In this document: positions 54,026 to 64,000 of the stretch, one piece after another
Numbering within the stretch: the stretch's first letter is position 1
Layout: every line of letters begins with the position of its first letter
Assembly (NCBI GenBank): GCA_005217565.1
Contig: SJCO01000003.1
Location: forward strand, 186,001 to 250,000
From: Puteibacter caeruleilacunae
Lineage (GTDB): Bacteria > Bacteroidota > Bacteroidia > Bacteroidales > Prolixibacteraceae
Length of the DNA: 64,000 bases
Direction: 5' to 3'
Position numbers and translations under genes: made by a program
The notes under the pieces: generated by a model
What the model saw: only the letters and a program-made list of their open reading frames with translations
Databases searched by the model: none
Told to the model about the DNA's origin: nothing

Positions 54026-56131
54026 CTAGCTAATGGAGCTCCAATTGAATTTTGTTTTCCGCATAGCCTTAAGTTGTTCTTTCAAAACTGCATGACTATC
54101 ATTATCCAAAGCTGGATCTTCCTCTAATATTTGCTCTGCTAAATCTCTAGCATACTGCAGAATCTGACCATCTCGTGTTAAATTAGCAATTTTCAGATCG
54201 ATAGCCATACCACTTTGCTGTGTTCCCTCCAGGTCGCCAGGTCCTCTTAATTTCAAATCAAACTCAGCAATCTCAAATCCATCAGTACTTCTCACCATTG
54301 TATCTAAACGCTTGCGTGAGTTTTCCCCCACTTTGTAGTCCGACATCAGTATACAATACGATTGTGTTCCTCCTCTACCAACACGCCCTCTAAGCTGATG
54401 CAATTGCGACAATCCAAATTTCTCGGAACTTTCGATAATCATTACTGAAGCATTGGGCACATCAACACCAACTTCAATAACAGTAGTTGCTACCATGATC
54501 TGGGTCTTACCTGCAGCAAATTCCTGCATTTCCTGATCTTTCTCTGCAGCCTTCATCTTACCATGCACCATACTGACCTTATACTGTGGTTCTGGGAATG
54601 CCTTCAATATATTAGCATACCCTTCCTCAAGGTTTTTGTAATCCATTTTCTCCGATTCCTGGATTAATGGATAGACAATATATGCTTGTCGGCCCTCTGT
54701 AATTTGCTTACGAATAAACTCAAGCACATCTCTTCGTTTATTCTCGAAGAAATGCATTGTTTTGATTGGCTTTCTTCCTGGAGGTAGTTCATCAATCACA
54801 GAAACATCAAGATCGCCATAGATGGTCATAGCCAACGTTCGGGGAATTGGTGTAGCTGTCATCACCAATACATGAGGTGGAATTGTATTCTTTTTCCACA
54901 ATTTTGCACGCTGAGCCACACCAAAACGATGTTGTTCATCAACCACCACTAAACCAAGATTCTTGAATACCACCGAATCCTCAATTAATGCATGAGTTCC
55001 GACTAGCAAATTCAACTCTCCTGATAGCAACTGTTCGTGTAGCTTTCTTCGTTCCTTTGCTTTCGTTGAACCAGTCAATAATCCAACTTTCACAGGCATC
55101 CCTCGAAGCATCTTCTGAATAGATGCAGCATGCTGATTGGCCAATATCTCGGTAGGAGCCATTAAACACGACTGACTTCCATTATCGATAGCCATTAGTA
55201 CACACATCAACGCAACCAAGGTCTTTCCACTTCCAACGTCACCTTGTACCAACCGATTCATCTGTCTGCCACTGCCAACATCCTTACGAATTTCTCTTAA
55301 TACCCTCTTCTGAGCACCTGTTAGTTCAAATGGAATGAAATCGGAATAAAAGGTATTGAAATTATAGCCTATATGCGAAAATTCATGCCCTTTGAACTTT
55401 CTGTTTCTGGCCGTCTTCATCGACAATATTTTCAACTGAATATAAAACAGCTCTTCAAATTTTAGTCGATACTGAGCCTTTCTCAACATCTCCGGATTCT
55501 TTGGAAAATGGGCATTTAGTAAGGCATCTTCAATACCGCAGAGCTTTGCTTTCTGGATAATGTGAGCCGGTAACGTCTCCATCAGTTTCCCTTTGAATTG
55601 TCCCACTAAAGTACGCTGTATGGTATGGATTACCTTTGAAGTAATAAAGCTTCGCTTCATTTTTTCGGTAGTATGATACTGTCCCTGAAGATACCCAAGT
55701 TTAGCACCTTCTGATTGTACTGCATCCTCCAATTCAGGATGAGCCATATTAACTTTGCCACCAAATATGGTAGGTTTTCCGAAAACAATGTACTCATGAT
55801 TCAGTCGCAGAGTTGGCTTAACCCATTTAATTCCTTGAAACCATACCAACTCCATAACACCTGTACCATCAGAAAAATAAGCAACCATTCGTTTTTTACG
55901 TGCTTCACCAATCTCTTCAATACGAGTAATCTTCCCCTTCAATTGGATATGTTGCATATGACCATTCACCTGCCGTACAGTATATACCTTAGTCCGATCG
56001 ATATACTTATACGGGAAATAGTACAACAAATCTCTGAAAGTATACAGTTCCAGTTCCTTATTCAATATCTGTGCACGCTTTGGTCCTACCCCAGGAAGAA
56101 ACTTAATATCTTTATCAAGAATGGTCAGCAT
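54026..56131 (-). CDS. recG: ATP-dependent DNA helicase RecG
   Basis: Regresses stalled replication forks and branch-migrates Holliday junctions. The 701-aa protein has the N-terminal wedge/OB domain (about 1-180), Walker A GDVGSGKTLVALM, the DEQH box in VVDEQHRFGVAQR, motif III TATPIPRTLA, the helicase C domain with TTVIEVGVDVPNASVM and QLHQLRGRVGRG, and the RecG-specific C-terminal DLKLRGPGDLEGTQQSG. Normal length. Alone on the minus strand. Confidence 0.96.
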   Translation of the reverse strand: MLTILDKDIKFLPGVGPKRAQILNKELELYTFRDLLYYFPYKYIDRTKVYTVRQVNGHMQHIQLKGKITRIEEIGEARKKRMVAYFSDGTGVMELVWFQGIKWVKPTLRLNHEYIVFGKPTIFGGKVNMAHPELEDAVQSEGAKLGYLQGQYHTTEKMKRSFITSKVIHTIQRTLVGQFKGKLMETLPAHIIQKAKLCGIEDALLNAHFPKNPEMLRKAQYRLKFEELFYIQLKILSMKTARNRKFKGHEFSHIGYNFNTFYSDFIPFELTGAQKRVLREIRKDVGSGRQMNRLVQGDVGSGKTLVALMCVLMAIDNGSQSCLMAPTEILANQHAASIQKMLRGMPVKVGLLTGSTKAKERRKLHEQLLSGELNLLVGTHALIEDSVVFKNLGLVVVDEQHRFGVAQRAKLWKKNTIPPHVLVMTATPIPRTLAMTIYGDLDVSVIDELPPGRKPIKTMHFFENKRRDVLEFIRKQITEGRQAYIVYPLIQESEKMDYKNLEEGYANILKAFPEPQYKVSMVHGKMKAAEKDQEMQEFAAGKTQIMVATTVIEVGVDVPNASVMIIESSEKFGLSQLHQLRGRVGRGGTQSYCILMSDYKVGENSRKRLDTMVRSTDGFEIAEFDLKLRGPGDLEGTQQSGMAIDLKIANLTRDGQILQYARDLAEQILEEDPALDNDSHAVLKEQLKAMRKTKFNWSSIS

Positions 56132-56704
56132 TTATAAAAACATATAATAATAGTTGCATAATTAATCCCCATAGTCCTTTTGGTCTACTTATGGGCACTA
56201 CAAAATAAACCATTTTGACTTATTTTATGAAATGAACATGATAAACTGTTTAAATTTTATTCTTCTTATTCTATTAAGCACTTCTTTCTCTGATTCTAAA
56301 AAAATCCGTCCAATTCAAACAAGAAGATACCTCCCTCACACCCCTTGCTATACTCAAAGCCGCGACAGAGACGCATTAAAGCCGCGTCAAAGCCGCAATA
56401 TATGCGTTTCTGTCGCAGTTTTATCGCGACTCTGATACGACTCTGTCGATGACAGAAGGTATCTTCAACTTTCTTTTGAGTTATGATTTTCACTTGAAAA
56501 AGGGGATAATAAATGAGTGGAAAGTCTACAAATTCAACTAGTTGAAGCATCTTTCAATACGCTATCAACTAATAAGTTCACCTCTACGTTAATATGTAGA
56601 GTTAAGAACTTGTCTACCAAAGATAATAATAATCTTCAAAAAAATAGCCGGAACGACAGGTTATCGATTATCCGTATTTCAACTCATTAAATTTATTATT
56701 TCCT
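56132..56704. other. Gap at the left of the accessory island
   Basis: Contains the GC-rich hairpin at 56362-56416 and, near 56636, the words AATAATCTTCAAAAAAATAGCCG that recur close to the right terminator (58826-58850). Overlapping open frames on both strands (56232-56435, 56296-56550) look like chance. Confidence 0.4.
56362..56416. repeat. GC-rich 15-bp hairpin with internal AAGCCGC triplication
   Basis: GCGACAGAGACGCAT (56362-56376) pairs with ATGCGTTTCTGTCGC (56402-56416), one wobble. The 25-nt loop and left flank contain three AAAGCCGC units. Base composition is clearly higher in GC than the surrounding DNA. No T tract, so not a simple terminator. Confidence 0.5.
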
Positions 56705-56815
56705 TAACTTTGTCGGAGATCAATATAACGGACTTTAATGCTAGATTAAATGAAAGCCCAAAGAGAACAGGTTCTCAAACTAGTTGAAATTTCACTATAT
56801 ATAACCCGCTTTTAG
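56705..56815 (+). repeat. Direct repeat, left copy, with promoter-like TAACTTTG
   Basis: From ACTTTGTCGGAGATCAATATAACGG on, this ~107-bp block matches 58501-58607 at most positions (TTAATGCTAGATT, GAAAGCCCAAAGAGAACAGG, CTCAAACTAGTTGAAATT, ATATATA). It opens with a perfect TAACTTTG -7 box (56705-56712) and ends at the RhuM ATG. A 21-codon remnant (AQREQVLKLVEIS) overlaps the last 66 bp and stops just before the RhuM gene. Confidence 0.75.
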
Positions 56816-56816
56816 G

Positions 56817-57692
56817 ATGAGTAAAGATATTAACAAGTTTATATTATACACAACACCGAATGGAAAAGTAGGAGTAGATGTACTACTGGAAAACGAATCA
56901 CTTTGGCTAACACAAAAAGCCATGTGTGAATTATTTGACGTAAGTAAATCTACAATTAGTGAACATCTTACGAACATTTTCGATAGTAAAGAATTGCGAG
57001 AAGAGTCAACTGTTCGGAAATTCCGAACAGTTCAAACAGAAGGTACTCGTCAAGTAACTCGCAATTTAGAATATTACAATTTAGATGCCATTATTTCTGT
57101 AGGCTACAGAGTAAATTCATCCAAGGCTACACAATTCCGGATGTGGGCAACTCAAACCCTAAAGGAGTATATCGTTAAGGGATTTGTTCTTGATGATGAT
57201 CGTCTAAAACAAGGTCAAACAGTTTTTGGTAAAGATTATTTTAAGGAACTCCTTCAAAGAATTCGCTCCATTCGTGCTAGTGAGCGAAGAATCTATCAAC
57301 AAGTAACCGATATTTTTGCCGAATGCAGTATCGATTACGATAAAAATTCTGAGATCACAAAAAGCTTCTATGCAATGGTTCAAAACAAGTTTCATTTTGC
57401 CATTACAGGAAGTACTGCAGCTGAGATTATTTATAAATCGGCTGACAAAACAAAAGACTACATGGGACTAACTACATGGAAAAATGCTCCCGATGGTCGA
57501 ATTATAAAATCTGACATTGTAGTAGCAAAAAACTATTTACAAGAGAAAGAAATTAAACAATTAGAACGTACAGTAACAAGTTACTTCGATTATATCGAAG
57601 GCTTGATTGAAAGAGAAAACACGTTTACAATGGAGCAATTGACTGAAAGTGTTAATAAGTTCTTTAATGCTTTAAGCAGATGTGTAACATAA
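56817..57692 (+). CDS. RhuM-family protein, C-terminus short
   Basis: A 291-aa protein of the RhuM/virulence-RhuM family, often found with mobile elements or restriction and toxin islands; biochemical role unclear. N-terminal helix-turn-helix-like part (WLTQKAMCELFDVSKSTISEHLTNIF), the DNA-binding-like HTRNLEYYNLDAIISVGYR segment (RQVTRNLEYYNLDAII here), RMWATQTLKEYI, and the late GLTTWKN segment. The family usually continues about 40 residues past IERENTFTM...; here the frame ends in an unrelated 7-residue tail. It may be truncated. Unusual neighbours and flanking repeats suggest acquisition. Confidence 0.8.
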   Translation: MSKDINKFILYTTPNGKVGVDVLLENESLWLTQKAMCELFDVSKSTISEHLTNIFDSKELREESTVRKFRTVQTEGTRQVTRNLEYYNLDAIISVGYRVNSSKATQFRMWATQTLKEYIVKGFVLDDDRLKQGQTVFGKDYFKELLQRIRSIRASERRIYQQVTDIFAECSIDYDKNSEITKSFYAMVQNKFHFAITGSTAAEIIYKSADKTKDYMGLTTWKNAPDGRIIKSDIVVAKNYLQEKEIKQLERTVTSYFDYIEGLIERENTFTMEQLTESVNKFFNALSRCVT

Positions 57693-57779
57693 AACTGTAT
57701 AATATGAACATATCTTACATGTATCGTATTTATCGTTAAAATCAGTCTATTTGATGAACTAGTTAAAAACAAGCCAACA

Positions 57780-58517
57780 ATGACAGTAAGACAAATAACA
57801 ACTATACTCTTAATATTAGCCAGTCTTTCGTCCATTGGACAGCCTAAAAAACATTTCCAATACCTAACAAAAATTTCACTTGATACCACATATCAAGTCT
57901 TTTTTGCTTACGACGCTAAATTCACTACAATAATTAATAAACCTTGTTATACTTTAGATAGAACTCACCCTCTTTCATGCTCAGAAGATTCAGTTCTTGA
58001 AGTGTGGACAATTGTTGCAAAATATAAAAATAAAGAATTAAAAGATAGCCTAACTATCACCTATTCTGCAGGCTTGAGTGCAGATCCTGAGTTCGTCATC
58101 TTCTCTAAGTCTGGTGAAATTATTGAACGCTTTTCATGTCTTGAGTTCTACATAAACGGTTCAGGAACGATTTATACCTCTGGACATACAAATAGCATGT
58201 ATAACCGCCGACGTAAATTTCAGATTAAAAACGATACAATTGATGAAATAATCCAACCATTTAATTATGTAGGTTTAAAAGGAAAAACACTAAAAGCAAT
58301 AACACTATACAAAAACAAAACAGGAAGTGAAATTATTGCCCAACTACCACAAAACTATTTCATCGAAATTTTATTAGCTGATGGAAAAACAAAAGATTAT
58401 GCTATTGACTACAATTTCTTAGTGAGAACAGATTTTGGACTAGTTGGGTGGTTGCGACTGGAAAGAGAAGAAGCTTTCGGAGAAGTACTTAAAAATTTAT
58501 ACTTTGCCGGAGACTAA
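57780..58517 (+). CDS. Unknown secreted protein with C-terminal SH3-like segment
   Basis: A 245-aa protein with a likely signal peptide (LLILASLSSIGQ at about 10-21). The C-terminal ~70 residues (GKTLKAITLYKNKTGSEIIA, then VRTDFGLVGWLRLE) resemble a bacterial SH3 domain. The last codons overlap the right copy of the direct repeat. 87-nt gap after RhuM. Family not recognised. Confidence 0.65.
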   Translation: MTVRQITTILLILASLSSIGQPKKHFQYLTKISLDTTYQVFFAYDAKFTTIINKPCYTLDRTHPLSCSEDSVLEVWTIVAKYKNKELKDSLTITYSAGLSADPEFVIFSKSGEIIERFSCLEFYINGSGTIYTSGHTNSMYNRRRKFQIKNDTIDEIIQPFNYVGLKGKTLKAITLYKNKTGSEIIAQLPQNYFIEILLADGKTKDYAIDYNFLVRTDFGLVGWLRLEREEAFGEVLKNLYFAGD

Positions 58518-58607
58518 TATAACAGGCTTTAATGCTAGATTTAACAAAAGCCCAAAAAGAACAGGCTCTCAAACTAGTTGAAATTCGACAATATATACCC
58601 CTTTTTA
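58501..58607 (+). repeat. Direct repeat, right copy
   Basis: Same orientation as 56705-56815. It begins in the last codons of the 245-aa gene (ACTTTGCCGGAGAC) and contains the start of a 38-codon ORF. In the left copy the matching ORF is broken by a one-base frameshift (GATTAAATG). Confidence 0.75.
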
Positions 58608-58648
58608 ATCTGAATAATGAAAATATACGCTTAAAATATCAACGATGA
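58532..58648 (+). CDS. Possible 38-aa peptide coupled to the next ORF
   Basis: ATG at 58532 opens MLDLTKAQKEQALKLVEIRQ and ends in TGA that overlaps the ATG of the next ORF (ATGA at 58645-58648). The same peptide start is present but frameshifted in the left repeat, which suggests a duplicated short gene. Function unknown; it may be a leader peptide for translational coupling. Confidence 0.4.
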   Translation: MLDLTKAQKEQALKLVEIRQYIPLFNLNNENIRLKYQR

Positions 58649-58827
58649 AACGAACATTATTTTTACCAATAGGACTGCTTTCACTTGGCTTGTATTTTAT
58701 TCTAAACCGCTATAGTGCAGCACCTGATTTTATACTTGGCTTATTAGTTGGCTTATCCATTCCTCTAAACCTGGCAGGGATATTTGCGTCGAGTAAGTGG
58801 CTGAAGAAACAGTCTGGTAAATCTTAA
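58645..58827 (+). CDS. Small two-helix membrane protein, 60 aa
   Basis: A 60-aa protein with two hydrophobic segments (LFLPIGLLSLGLYFIL and FILGLLVGLSIPLNLAGIF) and a basic Lys/Ser tail. It starts in a stop-start ATGA overlap and is followed by a terminator within 10 nt, supporting a real gene. Family not recognised. Confidence 0.6.
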   Translation: MKRTLFLPIGLLSLGLYFILNRYSAAPDFILGLLVGLSIPLNLAGIFASSKWLKKQSGKS

Positions 58828-58835
58828 ATAATCCT

Positions 58836-58879
58836 CAAAAAAATAGCCGTATCAATCTAATATCGATACGGCTATTTTT
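58836..58879. terminator. Bidirectional terminator (island / beta-galactosidase)
   Basis: AAAAATAGCCGTATC pairs with GATACGGCTATTTTT across an 11-nt loop; T-rich ends on both strands. Confidence 0.85.
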
Positions 58880-58904
58880 CTCTGTTATTATATAAATTGT
58901 TGCT

Positions 58905-62114
<3,210 letters not shown>

Positions 62115-62176
62115 CTATCATCTTTAAATACCACCAAGATGACTTGATCTTATTAGTTAATCAACAATGCGTGAGA

Positions 62177-62205
62177 CAAAGATATAAAAAACGGGTGAAC
62201 CACAA
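62177..62205 (-). promoter_or_regulatory. Promoter of the GH2 gene (TTG -33, TATCTTTG -7)
   Basis: On plus CAAAGATA (62177-62184) is a minus-strand TATCTTTG, and CAA at 62203-62205 is a TTG 18 nt upstream. It overlaps the sulfatase terminator, so the two genes are separately controlled. Confidence 0.6.
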
Positions 62206-62225
62206 CCATTTGTAATTCACCCGCC
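62186..62225 (-). terminator. Terminator after the sulfatase gene
   Basis: Minus strand CGGGTGAATT and its partner AATTCACCCG-like right arm (here TTCACCCG) form a stem, followed by a T6 tract. Confidence 0.75.
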
Positions 62226-62260
62226 CCAATTGTTATCGATTTATGAACGTATTAGTATCA

Positions 62261-63697
62261 TCAATATTTTTTCCAATCTGTTTTTAGTTTTTTAGTCGAT
62301 TCAGGAGCAGGAAGCTCATTCCATTTATATCCTTCCTTTTGAATGTATTGCAGCTTTTCCTGCAACATATTAAGATAACGCTCATTCTTAGTCATATCAA
62401 CAATTCCATCCTTCTGACCTGGATTTTTCACCACATTATAGACCTCAACTGATTTCAACGACATTGTATCGATATATTCCATATCCTGACGACCGAAGCT
62501 ATGTGTTCGTGGTTCAATATCCTCGTCTTTACCCATGATCATTAAGTCGCCTTTACGTATTGCTATTTCAGGAGAGGTTCTGTAAAAGAACCAAGATAAT
62601 GGCTTTTTCCGATCAAACTTTTTCCCTTCTAACAACGGCAAAATATTAGTTCCATCATATTCCCGGTCTTTAGGAACTTTTAGTTGTGCAATCCGACTTA
62701 TCGTAGGAAATAGATCAACCAATCCTGCAGGTTCATTAATCTCTTGCTTTCCTTTTATTTGATCGGGCCACGATATAATACCAGGTACACGTATACCGCC
62801 CTCATAGAGCCAGCTTTTTAGCGCTCGAAGTTCTCCATTTGATCCTCTTCGATAAGAACCATTATCTGATGCAAAAACAATAATGGTGTTATTTGTAGCA
62901 CCCATCTCATTTAATTTGGCTTTAATTCGCCCAATCGCTTTATCCATATTTTCGATACAAGCCAGGTAAGTTGCTTCTCTGCCATGTTGTTTATACTTCT
63001 TCACCAGAGAGTCAGGAGCTGCTACTTTTGCATGAGGTTCATGAAAAGCAATATACATAAAAAACGGATTTGATTTATCGTAATGATTATCCCACCATTT
63101 TATAGCCTCATCAGCCAATAGTTGACAAGAATAACCTTGTTGCATTGGTAATTTCTCGCCATTTCTCACAAAGTTTATTGGATTATGATGTGACGGTCGA
63201 GAATTACTTTCCGTTCCATAGGAATAATCAAATCCCTGATTCGATGGCTGCGGATGATTAAACGTAGGGTCCTGAGGCAAACACCCCAGATGCCACTTCC
63301 CCAAATGCACAGTCTGATAATCGACCTGTTTCAACTGTTCTGCGATAGTAATTTCATCATTTCGAAGATGCATAGGATGTCCCTGAGGACGATAGCTATA
63401 CATCCCATTTCGATAAGGAGACCTCCCTGTGAGCATACCTGTTCGTGATGGAGAACAATTAGGAGCAGCTGCATAAAAATCAGTAAAACGCACCCCTTGC
63501 TGTGCTAACTGATCCAGATTAGGAGTATTAATTACACTCCCATAACACCCAATATCGCCATATCCCAAATCATCGGCAAGCATGATAATTATATTAGGGC
63601 GCTCATGCGATTTATTGTTTTGTTTATTTTCAACAGCTTCTACGCCTTTAATGAAACCCACAGCTGCCAATGCAGTGAAAGCAATTCTAAAATTCAT
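62261..63697 (-). CDS. Exported arylsulfatase (Cys-type)
   Basis: A 478-aa sulfatase with an N-terminal hydrophobic signal (AFTALAAVGFIKGVEA). The catalytic formylglycine precursor is Cys81 in NCSPSRTGMLTGR, the CxPxR signature, so activation by an anSME-type enzyme elsewhere is needed. Metal-binding segments: MLADDLGYGDIGCYG near the start and FASDNGSYRRGSNGELRALK later. It sits between SusD and a GH2 beta-galactosidase, as in loci for sulfated polysaccharides. Sulfate ester position (for example 2-, 4- or 6-O) is not decidable. Confidence 0.92.
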   Translation of the reverse strand: MNFRIAFTALAAVGFIKGVEAVENKQNNKSHERPNIIIMLADDLGYGDIGCYGSVINTPNLDQLAQQGVRFTDFYAAAPNCSPSRTGMLTGRSPYRNGMYSYRPQGHPMHLRNDEITIAEQLKQVDYQTVHLGKWHLGCLPQDPTFNHPQPSNQGFDYSYGTESNSRPSHHNPINFVRNGEKLPMQQGYSCQLLADEAIKWWDNHYDKSNPFFMYIAFHEPHAKVAAPDSLVKKYKQHGREATYLACIENMDKAIGRIKAKLNEMGATNNTIIVFASDNGSYRRGSNGELRALKSWLYEGGIRVPGIISWPDQIKGKQEINEPAGLVDLFPTISRIAQLKVPKDREYDGTNILPLLEGKKFDRKKPLSWFFYRTSPEIAIRKGDLMIMGKDEDIEPRTHSFGRQDMEYIDTMSLKSVEVYNVVKNPGQKDGIVDMTKNERYLNMLQEKLQYIQKEGYKWNELPAPESTKKLKTDWKKY

Positions 63698-63756
63698 GGT
63701 TAAGCTATCTATTTAGATGATACACATGTTACTTCTATCGTCATTCGAAAATTACA

Positions 63757-63785
63757 CAAAAAGGCTGATGTTTCCACCAGCCTCC
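63757..63785 (-). terminator. Terminator after the SusD-like gene
   Basis: Minus strand GGCTGGTG pairs with CATCAGCC (one wobble, GAAA loop), followed by TTTTT. Confidence 0.7.
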
Positions 63786-63813
63786 ATGCGTTATATATTA
63801 GATTTAATATGAA

Positions 63814-64000
63814 TTACCAATCAACCGTCTGATCTAGCGCAGGATTCAGTTCTATCTCATTAAATCCGATAGGTAATAAATAGTTTTTCTGTTCCCAGAA
63901 TCGCTCATCAGCACTTTGAGTAATTATTCTTCCGTCTTCATTACAAACAAGATCCCAGTCGCCACCCAAACGTTCCTGATAAGTAGTGATCCATTCAGTT
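63814..64000 (-). CDS. RagB/SusD-family nutrient-uptake lipoprotein, C-terminal fragment
   Basis: An open frame enters from the right edge on the minus strand and stops at TAA (63814-63816). The 61 visible residues include RFWEQKNYLLPIGFNEIELN and NPALDQTVDW, the usual C-terminal end of SusD-like proteins (PIP..EldlNPnLtQN). These surface lipoproteins bind glycans and work with a SusC TonB-dependent transporter, which is expected upstream beyond the window. Confidence 0.88.
   Translation of the reverse strand, partial: TEWITTYQERLGGDWDLVCNEDGRIITQSADERFWEQKNYLLPIGFNEIELNPALDQTVDW

Noticed and set aside
56232-56550. Two overlapping frames over the GC-rich hairpin
   Set aside because: Both are explained by the structured repeat; neither has a start signal or family similarity.

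Overview
The window looks like chromosome of a Bacteroidota member, probably a marine Bacteroidia such as a Marinifilaceae/Marinilabiliales relative (inference). The evidence is AT-rich DNA; recurrent TAnnTTTG -7 promoter boxes, several with a TTG about 19 nt upstream; Bacteroidota-type families (DUF3822, DUF5686 barrel, SusD tail, tandem DUF1080 lipoprotein, EpsC-type serine acetyltransferase); an rnfBCDGEA operon; and a sulfatase/GH2 polysaccharide locus at the right edge. Layout: 1-6.3 kb holds the tail of a TonB-like protein, a candidate small RNA, guaA, and an S41 protease - serine acetyltransferase - THUMP methyltransferase run. 6.4-12.9 kb is the most unusual part: an unlisted 51-aa double-glycine-leader peptide, a secreted and membrane-anchored TPR-CHAT protease, a 507-aa membrane protein built from repeated anti-sigma-like modules plus TPRs, a 131-aa single-module relative, and an ECF sigma factor. 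Degenerate copies of the peptide leader and a twice-occurring 37-nt element lie in the gaps. 13.1-20.1 kb is a nucleotide-sugar block on the minus strand: phosphohexomutase, rfbD, rfbC and rfbA (no rfbB), then UDP-glucuronate decarboxylase and UDP-glucose dehydrogenase. The last two genes are bracketed by a ~165-bp inverted repeat. 21-29 kb holds housekeeping genes: rpsA, ribonuclease Z, a secreted C1 peptidase, a RecD-like helicase, an unknown membrane protein, DUF3822 and rsmD. 29.6-30.3 kb has two tRNA-Asp genes and one tRNA-Arg. 30.4-44.4 kb carries a cytidylate-kinase-like protein, a Gfo/Idh oxidoreductase facing a tandem DUF1080 lipoprotein, mutS2, a large hybrid histidine kinase, an AGCS symporter with an inserted domain, a small acidic protein and tex. 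44.7-50.3 kb is the Rnf operon headed by an RseC-like gene. 50.8-56.1 kb has a DUF5686 outer-membrane protein and recG. 56.2-58.9 kb is a small accessory island: a C-terminally short RhuM protein, an unknown secreted protein and two tiny coupled ORFs, with a ~107-bp direct repeat at its borders. 58.9-64 kb is the edge of a polysaccharide utilisation locus: GH2 beta-galactosidase, sulfatase and a SusD C-terminus. How the parts may work together: the sigma factor, the repeat-module membrane protein and the TPR-CHAT protease are arranged as if they form an envelope-to-nucleus signalling chain. In this reading the periplasmic CHAT protease could act on the periplasmic TPR part of an anti-sigma-like protein, and the double-glycine peptide is a candidate output or signal. 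This chain is inference from domains, topology and shared DNA elements; nothing in the sequence proves it.
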